Positions 17,991-28,145 are shown, counted from the stretch's first letter. The stretch: DNA of 64,000 bases from Sphingomonas adhaesiva (GCF_036946125.1 NZ_JAQIJT010000002.1:279001-343000); one strand, 5' to 3'. Notes: generated from the letters alone by a model not told the origin. Program-made: numbers and translations.

Positions 17991-18416
17991 TCAGCGCGTT
18001 ACCGTCACCGTGCCCGGATGGTGCTTGTCGAGGTAGCGCTTGATCCGCTTCACGTTGCGGGTGTTGGAACGGTACATCAGGTCGGCGGCGTCGCCGATCA
18101 GCGGCACCATGCCGAGCATCGCGTCGAACCCGACCCGCGCCGTCATGCGCGCGAGCGCCAGCCTGCCCATGCCCAGGTTGCGCGCCTCCCACACGATCCA
18201 CATGCCCATCGCCGCGGCGGCCAGGTCGCCGACGACCGGCACCAGTCCGATGATCGCGTCCAGCCCGACGCGCCGGTTGATGCCGGGGATGACGAACAGC
18301 CCCTCGAGCAGCCGCTCCATCGCCTCGACACGCTGGCGGACCGCGGCGGGATCGCGCCCGATCGGCAGGGAAGCGGCGGACAGGCCCGCGGGAAAGGGAG
18401 TGGGACGTGCGTTCAT
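17991..18416 (-). CDS. DUF4112 membrane protein
   Basis: A 141-residue member of DUF4112, recognisable by the repeated GLDAIIGLVPVVGDL and GFDAMLGMVPLIGDAAD patches separated by a hydrophobic stretch (about residues 51-110). These give two membrane segments with a loop. The function is unknown. It starts six bases after the stop of the substrate-binding gene on the same strand and may share its transcript. Confidence 0.8.
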   Translation of the reverse strand: MNARPTPFPAGLSAASLPIGRDPAAVRQRVEAMERLLEGLFVIPGINRRVGLDAIIGLVPVVGDLAAAAMGMWIVWEARNLGMGRLALARMTARVGFDAMLGMVPLIGDAADLMYRSNTRNVKRIKRYLDKHHPGTVTVTR

Positions 18417-18421
18417 GACGC

Positions 18422-19900
18422 CTAGTTGGTATCGCTGCGCAGCCGGTTCAACGGGTGCCACGCGCGCGTATTGGGCTGCCACTGGCGCAGGCGCAGCGCG
18501 ACCAGCGACCAGCGGAACGGCCGGCCCAGCGGGATGAAGGCGACGTCGTTCGCCAGCGCGGCATCGGCCGTGGCGAGGGTCTGCGCGCGCAGCGGCAGCG
18601 TATCCGCCAGCCGTGCCGCCTCGATCGCCGCGGCGGCGGTGGCGTCGCACGCGACGCAGGCCTCGGCCAGATACCAGCGCGCGCTGTCATACGGGGCGAC
18701 GCGGTCGATCAGCCGCAGGTCGGCTGCGGGGTCGTCCGCCGCCAGGCGCACCGGGCGGATGCCGATGGCGTAGAGATCGCGCGCGATCCGCGCCCAGAGC
18801 AGCGTCCCCCCCGGCCCACCGGGCAAGGCGATGCCGAGGCGCGGTACGCCGTTCGACGCCCGCCACCGTGCGACGACCGAACGCGCCGCGGCGACGCGCT
18901 GCTCCACCGGGATCGTCGCCCATAGCGGAACGGCGGGGGCGAGGGCGGAATCGAGCTGCTCTGGCAGCACGGTGTCGCGGGCGACCCACTCCGGCGAGAT
19001 GGCCGTGGCCAGGTCGGTGCGGTCGATCGCCTGTGCCACGGCGGCGCGGTGCGCCGCGTCCGCGAGGAAGCCGTCGCGGCGCGCCACCGCCAGCCCGAAC
19101 AGCCCCGCGGCGGGATCGATGCGGATATTGGCGGGAGCGGGATTGGCGGCCTGTAGCATCGGCCAGTCGGCGATCGTGCCGCCGACGACGAGATCCGAAT
19201 CGCGCTCGACGAAGCGGACGATCGCGCTGGCGGCGCGCTCGCCGCGCAGCAGCACCTCGTCCTCGGGAGCGGGGCGCGCTTCGTCGGGATCGCGATCGGG
19301 GTCGACGGCGGGGACCAGCAGCAGCGCGGCGCCGCGCTCCTCCTTGCGGCGGAACGGCCCCGCACCGCCGGCCGGGCGGGCGCGGATCAGCGCCAGCTCG
19401 GGCTGGGCGAACAGCTTGAGCAGGTCGGGGCGCGGGCGCGACAGCTCGATCTCGATCACCTCCGGCGTCATCTCGACGATCGACGACACCGCGCTGAGAT
19501 AGGGCGCGAGATCGTTGTTCGATGCGGCGGCGATCTGGCGGCGCAGCAGCGCCACGACCTCGCCCGCGCGGACGGCGGCGCCATCGGGCCAGCGCGCGTT
19601 GCGCAGGCGGAAGATGTAGCTCATGCCCTCGTCGGTGACGATCCAGCGCTCCGCGACGCCGGGCTCGATCTGACCGGCGGCGTCGAACCGCACCAGTCCC
19701 TCCGCCAGCGCGTCGGTCAGCACGCGGTCGCCCGTGGGCAGCGCGGAGCGCGATCGGTCCGCCAGCGCGGGCGCGCCGCCGATGACGCTGGCGACCACCG
19801 GGCCGACATCGGGCCGCCGGCCGCACGACGCCACCGCCAGCAGCGTCGCGAGGGCGGCGATCGGGGCGACGGCGCGCCGGCGGGATCGGGTGAGGGACAT
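18422..19900 (-). CDS. ABC transporter substrate-binding lipoprotein (family 5, peptide type)
   Basis: About 492 residues with a lipoprotein signal (MSLTRSRRRAVAPIAALATL, then LLAVASC), so it is anchored in the periplasm. The mature part follows the SBP_bac_5 fold: an early LTDALAEGLVRFD, ERWIVTDEGMSYIFRLR, a central ... FGLAVAR ... AVAQAIDRTDL and a C-terminal lobe. Members bind oligopeptides or nickel for an ABC importer. No permease or ATPase gene is adjacent, so it is an orphan, and its acidic central insert is unusual. I start at ATG 19900; an ATG ten codons upstream is possible. Confidence 0.75.
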   Translation of the reverse strand: MSLTRSRRRAVAPIAALATLLAVASCGRRPDVGPVVASVIGGAPALADRSRSALPTGDRVLTDALAEGLVRFDAAGQIEPGVAERWIVTDEGMSYIFRLRNARWPDGAAVRAGEVVALLRRQIAAASNNDLAPYLSAVSSIVEMTPEVIEIELSRPRPDLLKLFAQPELALIRARPAGGAGPFRRKEERGAALLLVPAVDPDRDPDEARPAPEDEVLLRGERAASAIVRFVERDSDLVVGGTIADWPMLQAANPAPANIRIDPAAGLFGLAVARRDGFLADAAHRAAVAQAIDRTDLATAISPEWVARDTVLPEQLDSALAPAVPLWATIPVEQRVAAARSVVARWRASNGVPRLGIALPGGPGGTLLWARIARDLYAIGIRPVRLAADDPAADLRLIDRVAPYDSARWYLAEACVACDATAAAAIEAARLADTLPLRAQTLATADAALANDVAFIPLGRPFRWSLVALRLRQWQPNTRAWHPLNRLRSDTN

Positions 19901-19991
19901 GGAGTGACGCTCTACCATGGCTGTTCGCACACGCCCTCGCTACACGTTCCGCCACGCGGTGCCCGCGGGGTTGGCCCGCCCGGCGGGCCGC

Positions 19992-20075
19992 TGGTGCGGG
20001 CGGCGGGACTCGAACCCGCACGCCAGGGGCAGAAGATTTTAAGTCTCCAGCGTCTACCGATTCCGCCACGCCCGC
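19992..20075 (-). tRNA. tRNA-Leu (TAA)
   Basis: 84 bases including CCA. The acceptor stem is GCGGGCG/CGCCCGC, the anticodon stem GGAGA/TCTTC with loop CTTAAAA (anticodon TAA). A long variable arm and the T arm GGTTCGAGTCC follow, the class II layout expected of leucine tRNA. Confidence 0.93.
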
Positions 20076-20129
20076 ACGCGGTCGTTCGAAGCGCTTGTGG
20101 GCCGCCGCGTCAAGGCGGTGGTGTGCGAC

Positions 20130-20681
20130 TCATACCGGCTGCAGCGCGCGGTGCGGGGGTGGCGGCGGGATGATGGCGATCGCATCCTGCGGGGCGACGG
20201 TGCCGCTGGTGACGACCACCGCCATCACGCCGGCCTTGCGGATCAGGGTGCCGTCCGTCGCGCGGTCGAGGACGGCGGCGAGCAGGCCCGGCTGGAAACG
20301 CTCGATCTGCGCGCAGGGATTGCGCAGCCCGGTGACGCTCACCGCAGCGCCTGAGGCGAAGCGCAGGATCGTGCCGGTGGGCAGGGCGAGCAGATCGACC
20401 CCGCGCGTCAGGATATTCTCTCCCAGGTCGCCGGACCGCACGACGAAGCCGTCATCCGCCAGTTCGTCGAGCAGTTCGGCGTGGATCAGATGGACCTGGC
20501 GCAGGTTCGGCTGCGTCGGATCGATCGCGACGCGCGAGCGGTGCCGGACGGTGGGCCCGGCATGCGCGTCGCCATCGACGCCGATACCCTTCAGCAGGAG
20601 AAGTCGATCCGCTGTCGGCTTCGAGAAGCGGTGCGTCGCGTCGCGCGCGACCGCGACGACGCTGGTCCCGCTTTCCGTCAT
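20130..20681 (-). CDS. MOSC domain protein
   Basis: A 183-residue protein of the MOSC (molybdenum cofactor sulfurase C-terminal) superfamily. It has the characteristic H-L-I-H... region (RQVHLIHAELLDEL), the GDLGENILTRG block and the later VTGLRNPCAQIERF with the conserved cysteine proposed to carry sulfur. Single-domain MOSC proteins are thought to deliver sulfur or bind molybdopterin-type ligands; the client here is unknown. It ends 55 bp from tRNA-Leu and is followed upstream by ihfB on the same strand. Confidence 0.85.
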   Translation of the reverse strand: MTESGTSVVAVARDATHRFSKPTADRLLLLKGIGVDGDAHAGPTVRHRSRVAIDPTQPNLRQVHLIHAELLDELADDGFVVRSGDLGENILTRGVDLLALPTGTILRFASGAAVSVTGLRNPCAQIERFQPGLLAAVLDRATDGTLIRKAGVMAVVVTSGTVAPQDAIAIIPPPPPHRALQPV

Positions 20682-20688
20682 GCGCCGA

Positions 20689-20967
20689 TCAGACGTTCAG
20701 CCGCTGACGCATTTCCTTGCCCGGCTTGAAGAAGGGAACGCGCTTCGCGTCGACGTCGACGGTTTCGCCGGTGCGGGGGTTGCGCCCGATGCGCGCATCG
20801 CGCTCGCGCGTCGAAAAGGCACCGAAGCCGCGCAGTTCGACGCGACCGTTCTCGGCCAGACGGCGGACGATCTCGTCGAAGAAGGTGGCGACGATCGCCT
20901 CCACATCCCGTTGCGAAAGACCGGGATTTTCCTGCGCCAGCGCCTGCACCAGTTCCGAGCGAATCAT
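20689..20967 (-). CDS. ihfB: integration host factor subunit beta
   Basis: The 92-residue DNA-bending protein that pairs with IHF-alpha. It has the HU/IHF fold with RGFGAFSTRERDARIGRNPR, where GRNPRTGE is the DNA-intercalating arm with its proline. The beta identity rests on the MIRSELVQALA start and its place next to rpsA, the usual IHF-beta neighbour. A distinct transcript from rpsA is likely, because a terminator separates them. Confidence 0.92.
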   Translation of the reverse strand: MIRSELVQALAQENPGLSQRDVEAIVATFFDEIVRRLAENGRVELRGFGAFSTRERDARIGRNPRTGETVDVDAKRVPFFKPGKEMRQRLNV

Positions 20968-21113
20968 GTCGCGTGTCTTACCCTCAAGGATGCGTCAGCC
21001 TGATGTGACGCAATACTAATACAGGTAAGTTTACGGTGGGGAAAGTACCGAATACGCTGGATATTACGCATTCTGGCGGGCGGGCGTGCCGGATTGATAC
21101 CGCGAGAAGGAGT

Positions 21114-21145
21114 AAAAAAAAGAGGCCGACGTCGCCGCCGGCCTC
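21114..21145 (-). terminator. rho-independent terminator of rpsA
   Basis: Read on the minus strand just after the rpsA stop: stem GAGGCCG/CGGCCTC around a GC-rich loop, then eight T. It is a textbook intrinsic terminator at 22 bases from the rpsA stop codon. Confidence 0.85.
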
Positions 21146-21167
21146 CCGTGACGTGGTGAGACGTCGA

Positions 21168-22871
<1,704 letters not shown>

Positions 22872-23139
22872 AAGAGGGTTCGTCCTAAAGTGTTCGTTTC
22901 CGGCCAAGCGGTTGGGTCCGCTGGTCTTGGCCAAAACGCCACGCACGCCCCATGCGATACGCGGCATCCGTTGGATCGGGGTGCGCAGGCGAGTCGCCGA
23001 TAAAGCGAAAAGGCGCGAGAGGACGTACCTGTCGCGCCGCGCCTCCGCGAGCCCCAGCCCGCCGGACCTGCGCGCCCTAGCCGAACGGGGTGCGGAAAGC
23101 AAGGTTGACAAGCTTTGCCAATGGCGAGACCATCGGTCC

Positions 23140-23412
23140 ATGGCTACGATGAACATCTCGCTCCCCGAGGCGATGAAGGAATGGGTCGAGCAGCAGGCCG
23201 CGACCGGGCGCTACAGCAATTCCAGCGACGTGGTGCGCGACCTGATCCGGCGCGAACAGGTGCGCGCGGAGAAGATCGCCAACATGCAGCGGCTGGTGGA
23301 TGAGGGCAGGGCGAGCGGTGTCGACCCCCGGTCGCCGGATGAGATCATGGCGGACATCCGCGCACGAGTATTGAGGGAGGCGAGCACTGGGACCCTTCAG
23401 GCTCAGGCGTAG
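23140..23412 (+). CDS. ParD-type antitoxin
   Basis: A 90-residue ribbon-helix-helix antitoxin of the ParD/CC2985 family. It has a beta strand MNISLPEAMKEWVE, then ATGRYSNSSDVVRDLIRREQ (the RHH DNA-binding domain, residues ~4-45) and a disordered C-terminal tail that would wrap the toxin. Two starts are possible (23140 and 23149). The downstream toxin frame overlaps it by 26 bases. Pairs of this kind repress their own promoter; the 268-bp gap to rpsA contains room for it. Confidence 0.88.
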   Translation: MATMNISLPEAMKEWVEQQAATGRYSNSSDVVRDLIRREQVRAEKIANMQRLVDEGRASGVDPRSPDEIMADIRARVLREASTGTLQAQA

Positions 23413-23674
23413 GGCGACGCTCGATCTCGAGGCGATCTACCGCGACGGTCTCGAACGGCACGGCGTCGACCAGGCGGAGGCCTATGCCGCTGGCTTTTGG
23501 GAGACGGTCGCCTTCCTGGCGGACTTTCCCCGCGCGGCACGGCTGCGACAGGAGGTCGATCCGCCCGTGCGGGCGCATCCCTATCGGTCGCACCTCATCG
23601 TCTCCGAGATCGAGGAGGATGGGATCGCGATCCTGCGGATTCCCCACGCGCGCGAGGACTGGGCCGCCGATTAG
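23387..23674 (+). CDS. ParE-type toxin, likely CTG start
   Basis: A 95-residue RelE/ParE-fold toxin. The frame has no ATG, GTG or TTG between the preceding stop and its conserved start (GPFRLRRRATLDLEAIYRDG), but a CTG at 23387 lies six bases after GGAGG inside the antitoxin gene. Family landmarks follow: FLADFPRAARLRQEVDPPVR, HPYRSHLIVSE and a final ILRIPHAREDW. ParE proteins poison gyrase. It overlaps ParD by 26 bases, and its stop overlaps the convergent cmk stop by two bases. Automatic gene calls miss it because of the start codon. Confidence 0.85.
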   Translation: MGPFRLRRRATLDLEAIYRDGLERHGVDQAEAYAAGFWETVAFLADFPRAARLRQEVDPPVRAHPYRSHLIVSEIEEDGIAILRIPHAREDWAAD

Positions 23675-24294
23675 CGCTGCCTCCGCGCCTCCACCAGCGC
23701 GATCGCCTTGGATACCGCGGCCTCGATCGACAGGAAGCTCGTGTCCAGCACGGCCGCGTCGGGCGCGGTGAGCAGCGGCGCGGTGGAGCGCGAGCTGTCG
23801 CGTTCGTCGCGCGCGCGTATGTCGGCGAGGACCTGGTCGAAGCTGGTCGACTTGCCGCGGTTCTTCAGTTCCGCGTGGCGGCGCTGGGCGCGGATCGTGG
23901 GGGTCGCGCGCACGAAGAGCTTGGCATGCGCGTCGGGCGCGATGACGGTGCCGATGTCGCGCCCATCGAGGATCGCGCCGCCCTCCTGGTGCGCGAACCT
24001 CTTCTGCCGTTGCATCAGCGCGGCGCGGACGAGGGGATGCGCGGAGACGATCGAGGCGACCTGCCCGACATCGTCGTCGCGCAGGACGGGATCGGCCAGC
24101 GTCAGCTCGTCGAAGTCGCAGGCGGCAACCGCGTCGGCCTCCTTCTCCGGGTCCAGTTCGAGCCGCATCACCGTCGCCGCGACCGCGCGGTAGAGCAGCC
24201 CGGTGTCGAGGTGCGGCAGGTGATAATGTTTCGCCAGCGCCTTGGCGATCGTGCCCTTGCCCGAGGCGGCGGGGCCATCGACGGCGATAATCAT
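23671..24294 (-). CDS. cmk: cytidylate kinase
   Basis: Cmk phosphorylates CMP and dCMP. The 207-residue protein begins MIIAVDGPAASGKGT with the P-loop at residues 7-14. It shows HLDTGLLYRAVA, the CMP-binding insert and GRDIGTVIAPDA with the LID-type RRHAEL region. The ATG overlaps the aroA stop (ATGA), so it is coupled to aroA; an in-frame GTG four codons earlier is less likely. aroA-cmk is a standard operon pair. Confidence 0.95.
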   Translation of the reverse strand: MIIAVDGPAASGKGTIAKALAKHYHLPHLDTGLLYRAVAATVMRLELDPEKEADAVAACDFDELTLADPVLRDDDVGQVASIVSAHPLVRAALMQRQKRFAHQEGGAILDGRDIGTVIAPDAHAKLFVRATPTIRAQRRHAELKNRGKSTSFDQVLADIRARDERDSSRSTAPLLTAPDAAVLDTSFLSIEAAVSKAIALVEARRQR

Positions 24295-25646
24295 GCGGCG
24301 ATCCACTGCGGTTGGGCGCCGAGCGAGCGCGCGGTGTCGAGGAAGGCGGGGTAGCTGGTCGCGATCGGCGCGGCGTCGTCGATCGTCACCGCGTCGCGCG
24401 CATGCATCCCCGCGACCGCCATGCTCATCGCGATACGATGGTCGAGCAGCGAGGCGACGCGCGCGGTGCCGGTCCCCGCGAGCGGATCGCCGTCGCGGCC
24501 ATCGATCGACAGGCCGTCCTCATGCTCGGTCGTGCGCACCCCGGCGAGCGCGAGCGCGGCGGCCATGGCGGCGATGCGATCCGATTCCTTGACGCGCAGC
24601 TCGTGCGCGCCGCGCGCGATCGTGGTCCCGCGCGCGAAGGCGGCGGCGACGAACAGGACCGGATATTCGTCGATCATGCTGGGGGCGAGATCGGCGGGGA
24701 CCTCGATCGCGTTCAGCGGGGCGTGACGCACGCGCAGGTCCGCGACCGCCTCGCCGCCGACGTCGCGCCGGCCGACCTCCTCGATCGACGCGCCCATCAG
24801 GCGCAGCGCGGTGACGAGGCCGGTGCGCGTGGGGTTCATCAGCACGTTGCGGATCGTCACGTCCGATCCCGGCACGATCGACGCGGCGACCATCCAGAAG
24901 CCCGCGGACGAGGGGTCACCCGGAACGTCAATGTCCTGCGGCGACAGTTCCGCCTCGCCATGGATCGAAATCACGCGGCCGTGCGGCGTTTCGTCGACAT
25001 CGACGCGCGCGCCGAAGCCGCGCAGCATCCGCTCGCTGTGGTCGCGCGTCGGCACCGGCTCGATCACGCGGGTGATGCCCGGCGTGTTGAGCCCGGCGAG
25101 CAGGATCGCCGACTTCACCTGCGCGGAGGCCACGGGGAGCGCATATTCGATCGGCACCGCAGGCGTCAGCCCGCGCATCGTCAGCGGCAGGCGATCGCCG
25201 GGGCTGGTCGTGAAGGTCGCGCCCATCAGCGACAGCGGCCCGGTGACGCGCGCCATCGGGCGCTTCGACAGGCTGGCGTCCCCGACGAAGGTGGCGGTGA
25301 TGGCGTGGCTCGCGATCAGCCCCATCAGCAGCCGGGTGGAGGTGCCGGAATTGCCCATCTCCAGCGCGACCTGCGGTTGGAGCAGCCCTCCCACCCCGAC
25401 GCCGTGGACGCGCCAGGTGCCGTCCGCCTCCCGTACGACCTGCGCACCCATCGCGCGCATCGCCGCGGCGGTGGCGAGCACGTCCTCCCCCTCCAGCAGC
25501 CCGCGGATGCGGCTTTCGCCCACCGCGAGCCCGGCGAACATCAGCGAGCGGTGGCTGATCGACTTGTCGCCGGGGACGGTCAGCGTACCCCTCAGCGGCC
25601 CCGCGGCGGCGACGGACAGCGGGCGGGGAGGGGAGGCATGGGACAT
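24291..25646 (-). CDS. aroA: 3-phosphoshikimate 1-carboxyvinyltransferase (EPSP synthase)
   Basis: AroA joins shikimate-3-phosphate and phosphoenolpyruvate in aromatic amino-acid synthesis. The 451-residue chain shows PGDKSISHRSLMF (residues 25-37), ASAQVKSAILLAGLNTPGIT, PGDPSSAGFW and RVKESDRIAAM. Overall wording follows the class II (CP4/Agrobacterium-like) enzymes. At the site where CP4 has the alanine linked to glyphosate insensitivity, this protein has Gly101 (GNSGTSTR). It precedes cmk and is divergent from the zinc-ribbon gene. Confidence 0.95.
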   Translation of the reverse strand: MSHASPPRPLSVAAAGPLRGTLTVPGDKSISHRSLMFAGLAVGESRIRGLLEGEDVLATAAAMRAMGAQVVREADGTWRVHGVGVGGLLQPQVALEMGNSGTSTRLLMGLIASHAITATFVGDASLSKRPMARVTGPLSLMGATFTTSPGDRLPLTMRGLTPAVPIEYALPVASAQVKSAILLAGLNTPGITRVIEPVPTRDHSERMLRGFGARVDVDETPHGRVISIHGEAELSPQDIDVPGDPSSAGFWMVAASIVPGSDVTIRNVLMNPTRTGLVTALRLMGASIEEVGRRDVGGEAVADLRVRHAPLNAIEVPADLAPSMIDEYPVLFVAAAFARGTTIARGAHELRVKESDRIAAMAAALALAGVRTTEHEDGLSIDGRDGDPLAGTGTARVASLLDHRIAMSMAVAGMHARDAVTIDDAAPIATSYPAFLDTARSLGAQPQWIAA

Positions 25647-25773
25647 CGGTCGAGCGGCACCGGCAGAGAACGGGAACGCCGCGGCCTTGCCAGCCGGCTT
25701 GCGCTATGGCAAGGCGCGCCCCACTTCGACGGACGCATCCGACGAACCACCCATCCGAAAGGCTTTTCACGGC

Positions 25774-26094
25774 ATGATCCAGCCGGAATGGGGCACGAAG
25801 CGTACGTGCCCGAAATGCGCGACGCGTTTCTACGACCTCCAGAAGGACGATCCCGTCACCTGCATCAACTGCGGTTATGCATGGGAGCCGGAGCCGATCC
25901 TGAAGTCCAAGCAGCCGCTGCCGTTCGAGCAGGCGAAGCCCGACAAGCAGGAGGCGGATTCCGATCTGGCCGGCGACGACGAGGATATCGACACGGGTGA
26001 GGACGAGGAGCCCTCGGCCGACGACGAGGTCGACCTGGGCGGCGACGACGATCTGGGCGTCGAGGCCCCGACGGACGACGACGACAACAACTGA
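25774..26094 (+). CDS. FYDLN-acid zinc-ribbon protein (TIGR02300-like)
   Basis: A 106-residue protein typical of alphaproteobacteria. The N terminus is a zinc ribbon (CPKC at ~12-15 and CINC at ~30-33) containing TRFYDLQKDDP, the motif behind the family name. The C-terminal half is almost wholly Asp/Glu. The function is unknown; the shape suggests a nucleic-acid or ribosome partner with an acidic tail. It is divergent from aroA, with tRNA-Ala 83 bp downstream. Confidence 0.88.
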   Translation: MIQPEWGTKRTCPKCATRFYDLQKDDPVTCINCGYAWEPEPILKSKQPLPFEQAKPDKQEADSDLAGDDEDIDTGEDEEPSADDEVDLGGDDDLGVEAPTDDDDNN

Positions 26095-26177
26095 CGTGAA
26101 AAATTTTGGCAGGCGGCGATCCCGCCGCTTGCCATTCCAGCGGCAGCCCGCTAGTGGGCTGCCTCCCGGACGGAAGT

Positions 26178-26253
26178 GGGGCCGTAGCTCAGCTGGGAGA
26201 GCGTCGCAATGGCATTGCGAAGGTCAGGGGTTCGATCCCCCTCGGCTCCACCA
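26178..26253 (+). tRNA. tRNA-Ala (GGC)
   Basis: 76 bases with encoded CCA. The acceptor stem is GGGGCCG/CGGCTCC with the G3-U70-type pair expected of alanine tRNA nearby, the anticodon arm CGCAATGGCATTGCG (anticodon GGC) and the T arm GGTTCGATCC. It is followed at 26271-26290 by a small hairpin (ATCTGGA ... TCCAGAT) that may end the transcript. Confidence 0.93.
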
Positions 26254-26601
26254 TTTCAAGTGTCCAACTTATCTGGATACGTGTCCAGATCACCTGCCGG
26301 GGTGTGGTACGATGTTCCGCCTGGCGAGTCGGGCGCGGATCGCAGCGGCGATATATTCTCGTAACGTTCAGCTCTACGCAATGTGGTGTCGCCCCGGCGT
26401 GGGCGCGCGGCCGGCGGATTGGCTCTTGTAAGCGCAGCCTCTACATTGCGGTCGCTTTGTCAGCGCTCGTTGACTTCATCCGGCTGCTTACGGCTGCGCA
26501 GATCGGTAGCTATGGCCTGCGCCCCATTTTCAGGCCGCGGATAGGTAAGTCAGCTTCGGTGTTTTCATGCCCATGGCGGGGCGCTTGGCCAGCCCGGCGG
26601 G
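26254..26601. other. gene-free stretch after tRNA-Ala
   Basis: Nothing coding is supported here. Apart from the ATCTGGA/TCCAGAT hairpin at 26271-26290, I see no motif, and composition is less GC-rich than the flanks. A long plus-strand frame covers it but runs through the tRNA and has no family resemblance. Its position between a tRNA and a transposase remnant makes it a possible scar of past integration. Confidence 0.5.
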
Positions 26602-26920
26602 TGCCATGCCGTCGCCGATGCGAACGGCCGCCCCTCGGGCTTCTTCAAGGCGGCCCGGGCAGGGCGGCGATGACACCGGAGCGGCCGCGCTGCCGGACGA
26701 CCTGCCCATGGACGCTCCCCGGTCAAAGGGCATCCAGCCATGCATCCCGGGCCGGCGATCACGCAACGAGCCGATCACGTATGACAAGCCCCGCTACCGA
26801 CGTCGCAGCCGCATCGAGATCATGTTCGGCCGCCGCAAGGTTTGGCGGCGCGTCGCCACCCGCTGCGATCGCTGCCCCACGGCCTTCTCCTCTGCCGTTA
26901 CCCTCGCGGCCATCGTCGGT
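26602..26920 (+). pseudogene. degenerate IS5-family transposase fragment
   Basis: Two frames carry pieces of the C-terminal half of an IS5-type DDE transposase. CHAVADANGRPSGFF (frame from 26602) resembles the usual HAVADANGRP block. After a frameshift come DDTGAAALPDDLP, KGIQPCIPGRRSRNEP, YDKPRYRRRSRIEIMFGR and WRRVATRCDRCPTAFSSAV, the end of the DDE domain with its last glutamate (RIEIMFGR). The DRGYDADWFR segment with the second aspartate is deleted, so the protein cannot be active. No terminal inverted repeats could be found by eye. The 180 bp up to iolG hold nothing further that I recognise. Confidence 0.75.
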
Positions 26921-27102
26921 GATCGACGGGTCCCGACCCTGATCGCCGGGATAAGGTCGCTTCTGCTGAGACGTACCGCAAGCGTGGCCCGAATGGTACG
27001 CGCTCATCGACGATGTCGTGGTGACGGCGATTGGGGCCAGCGCTTCGGCTTTCTCCGTTGATGACATCTCCTGATCTTTACCTGATGGATCAGGGCGTCC
27101 GA

Positions 27103-28107
27103 CTATTGGTATAGTCCGGGCCGCTCGCGCAGGCGGACCGGCTCGATCTCGCCCGAGGCCGCGGCACGCACGCCGGCATCGCAGACCGCCTGCGCCGCAT
27201 AGCCGTCCCACGCGCTCGGACCCGTGGCGGTCCCCTGCGCCGCCGCGGCGAGCCAGGCGCGGAACTCCTCGTCATAGGCGGTGATGAACCGCTCGCGCCA
27301 GTCGGCGGGCACGCGGCCGGCGGCGACGCCCTTGCTCTTGACGACGACCGCGTTGCTCTCGGCCAGTTCCACCGTGCCGCTCTCGCCCGACATCTCGCCG
27401 CGGATGTCATAGGCATAGTCGATGTTGACCGACACCTCGACGGTCACCAGCGCGCCGCCGGCCATGTCCATCAGCGCGAAGATCGGATCGCGCAGGATAC
27501 CGCCCTTGCTGTTGGCGCGCGGCGCGCGGATGGCGATGCCGGTCACCTCCTCGTCGAACAGCCAGCGGGCAACGTCGATGTCGTGGACCAGCGTGTCGAT
27601 GATCGCCATGTCGCTGGTGTAGGTGTCGGGAACCGAGGGGTTGCGGTGCGCGGCGTGGTAGAGGAGCGGGGCACCGATCGCGCCGCTCGTCACCGTGTCC
27701 TTGAGCACGCGATAGGCATGATCGAAGCGGCGCATGAAGCCGACCTGCACCAGCCGCTTGCCGTGCGCGACCTCGGCGTCGATCACGCGCAGGCATGCCT
27801 CCTGCGTCGTCGCCAGCGGCTTTTCGCAGAACACCGGCTTCCCCGCCTTGATCGCGTGGAGCAGGTACGCCTCGTGCGTCGGGCCCCAGGAGGCGATCAG
27901 GATGGCGTCGACGTCCGCCGCGTCGATCAACGCCTCGCCGGTCGGATAGGCACGCGCGCCCGGGATGCGCTCGACCACCGCCGCCACGCGCTCGGGGTTG
28001 ATGTCGCTCACCGCCACGACGCGCGCGCCGGCCAGCACCTCGGTCAGCCGGCGGATATGGTCGAGGCCGATCATGCCGGTGCCGATGACACCCACTTTGA
28101 CGGTCAT
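27103..28107 (-). CDS. iolG: myo-inositol 2-dehydrogenase (Gfo/Idh/MocA family)
   Basis: Oxidises myo-inositol to scyllo-inosose with NAD, the first step of the pathway. The 334-residue protein has the Rossmann motif GVIGTGMIGLDHIRR near the N terminus and the family mark CEKPLATT. It also has VGFMRRFDHAYRVLKD, and HDIDVARWLF with the catalytic Asp/His pair. Assignment to inositol rather than another polyol rests on the surrounding iol genes. It is the last gene of the minus arm, 38 bp after the TIM-barrel gene. Confidence 0.88.
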   Translation of the reverse strand: MTVKVGVIGTGMIGLDHIRRLTEVLAGARVVAVSDINPERVAAVVERIPGARAYPTGEALIDAADVDAILIASWGPTHEAYLLHAIKAGKPVFCEKPLATTQEACLRVIDAEVAHGKRLVQVGFMRRFDHAYRVLKDTVTSGAIGAPLLYHAAHRNPSVPDTYTSDMAIIDTLVHDIDVARWLFDEEVTGIAIRAPRANSKGGILRDPIFALMDMAGGALVTVEVSVNIDYAYDIRGEMSGESGTVELAESNAVVVKSKGVAAGRVPADWRERFITAYDEEFRAWLAAAAQGTATGPSAWDGYAAQAVCDAGVRAAASGEIEPVRLRERPGLYQ

Positions 28108-28145
28108 ATCGAAAGGTCCTGTCTGTAAAGAGAAGGGGAGGGGAG

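Noticed and set aside
18422..19900. A full peptide or nickel ABC importer
   Set aside because: Only the binding lipoprotein is present; neighbours are DUF4112 and tRNA-Leu, with no permease or ATPase.
26106..26942. A 278-codon plus-strand frame running through tRNA-Ala
   Set aside because: It overlaps the tRNA and changes frame relative to the transposase remnants; no part resembles a protein family outside those remnants.
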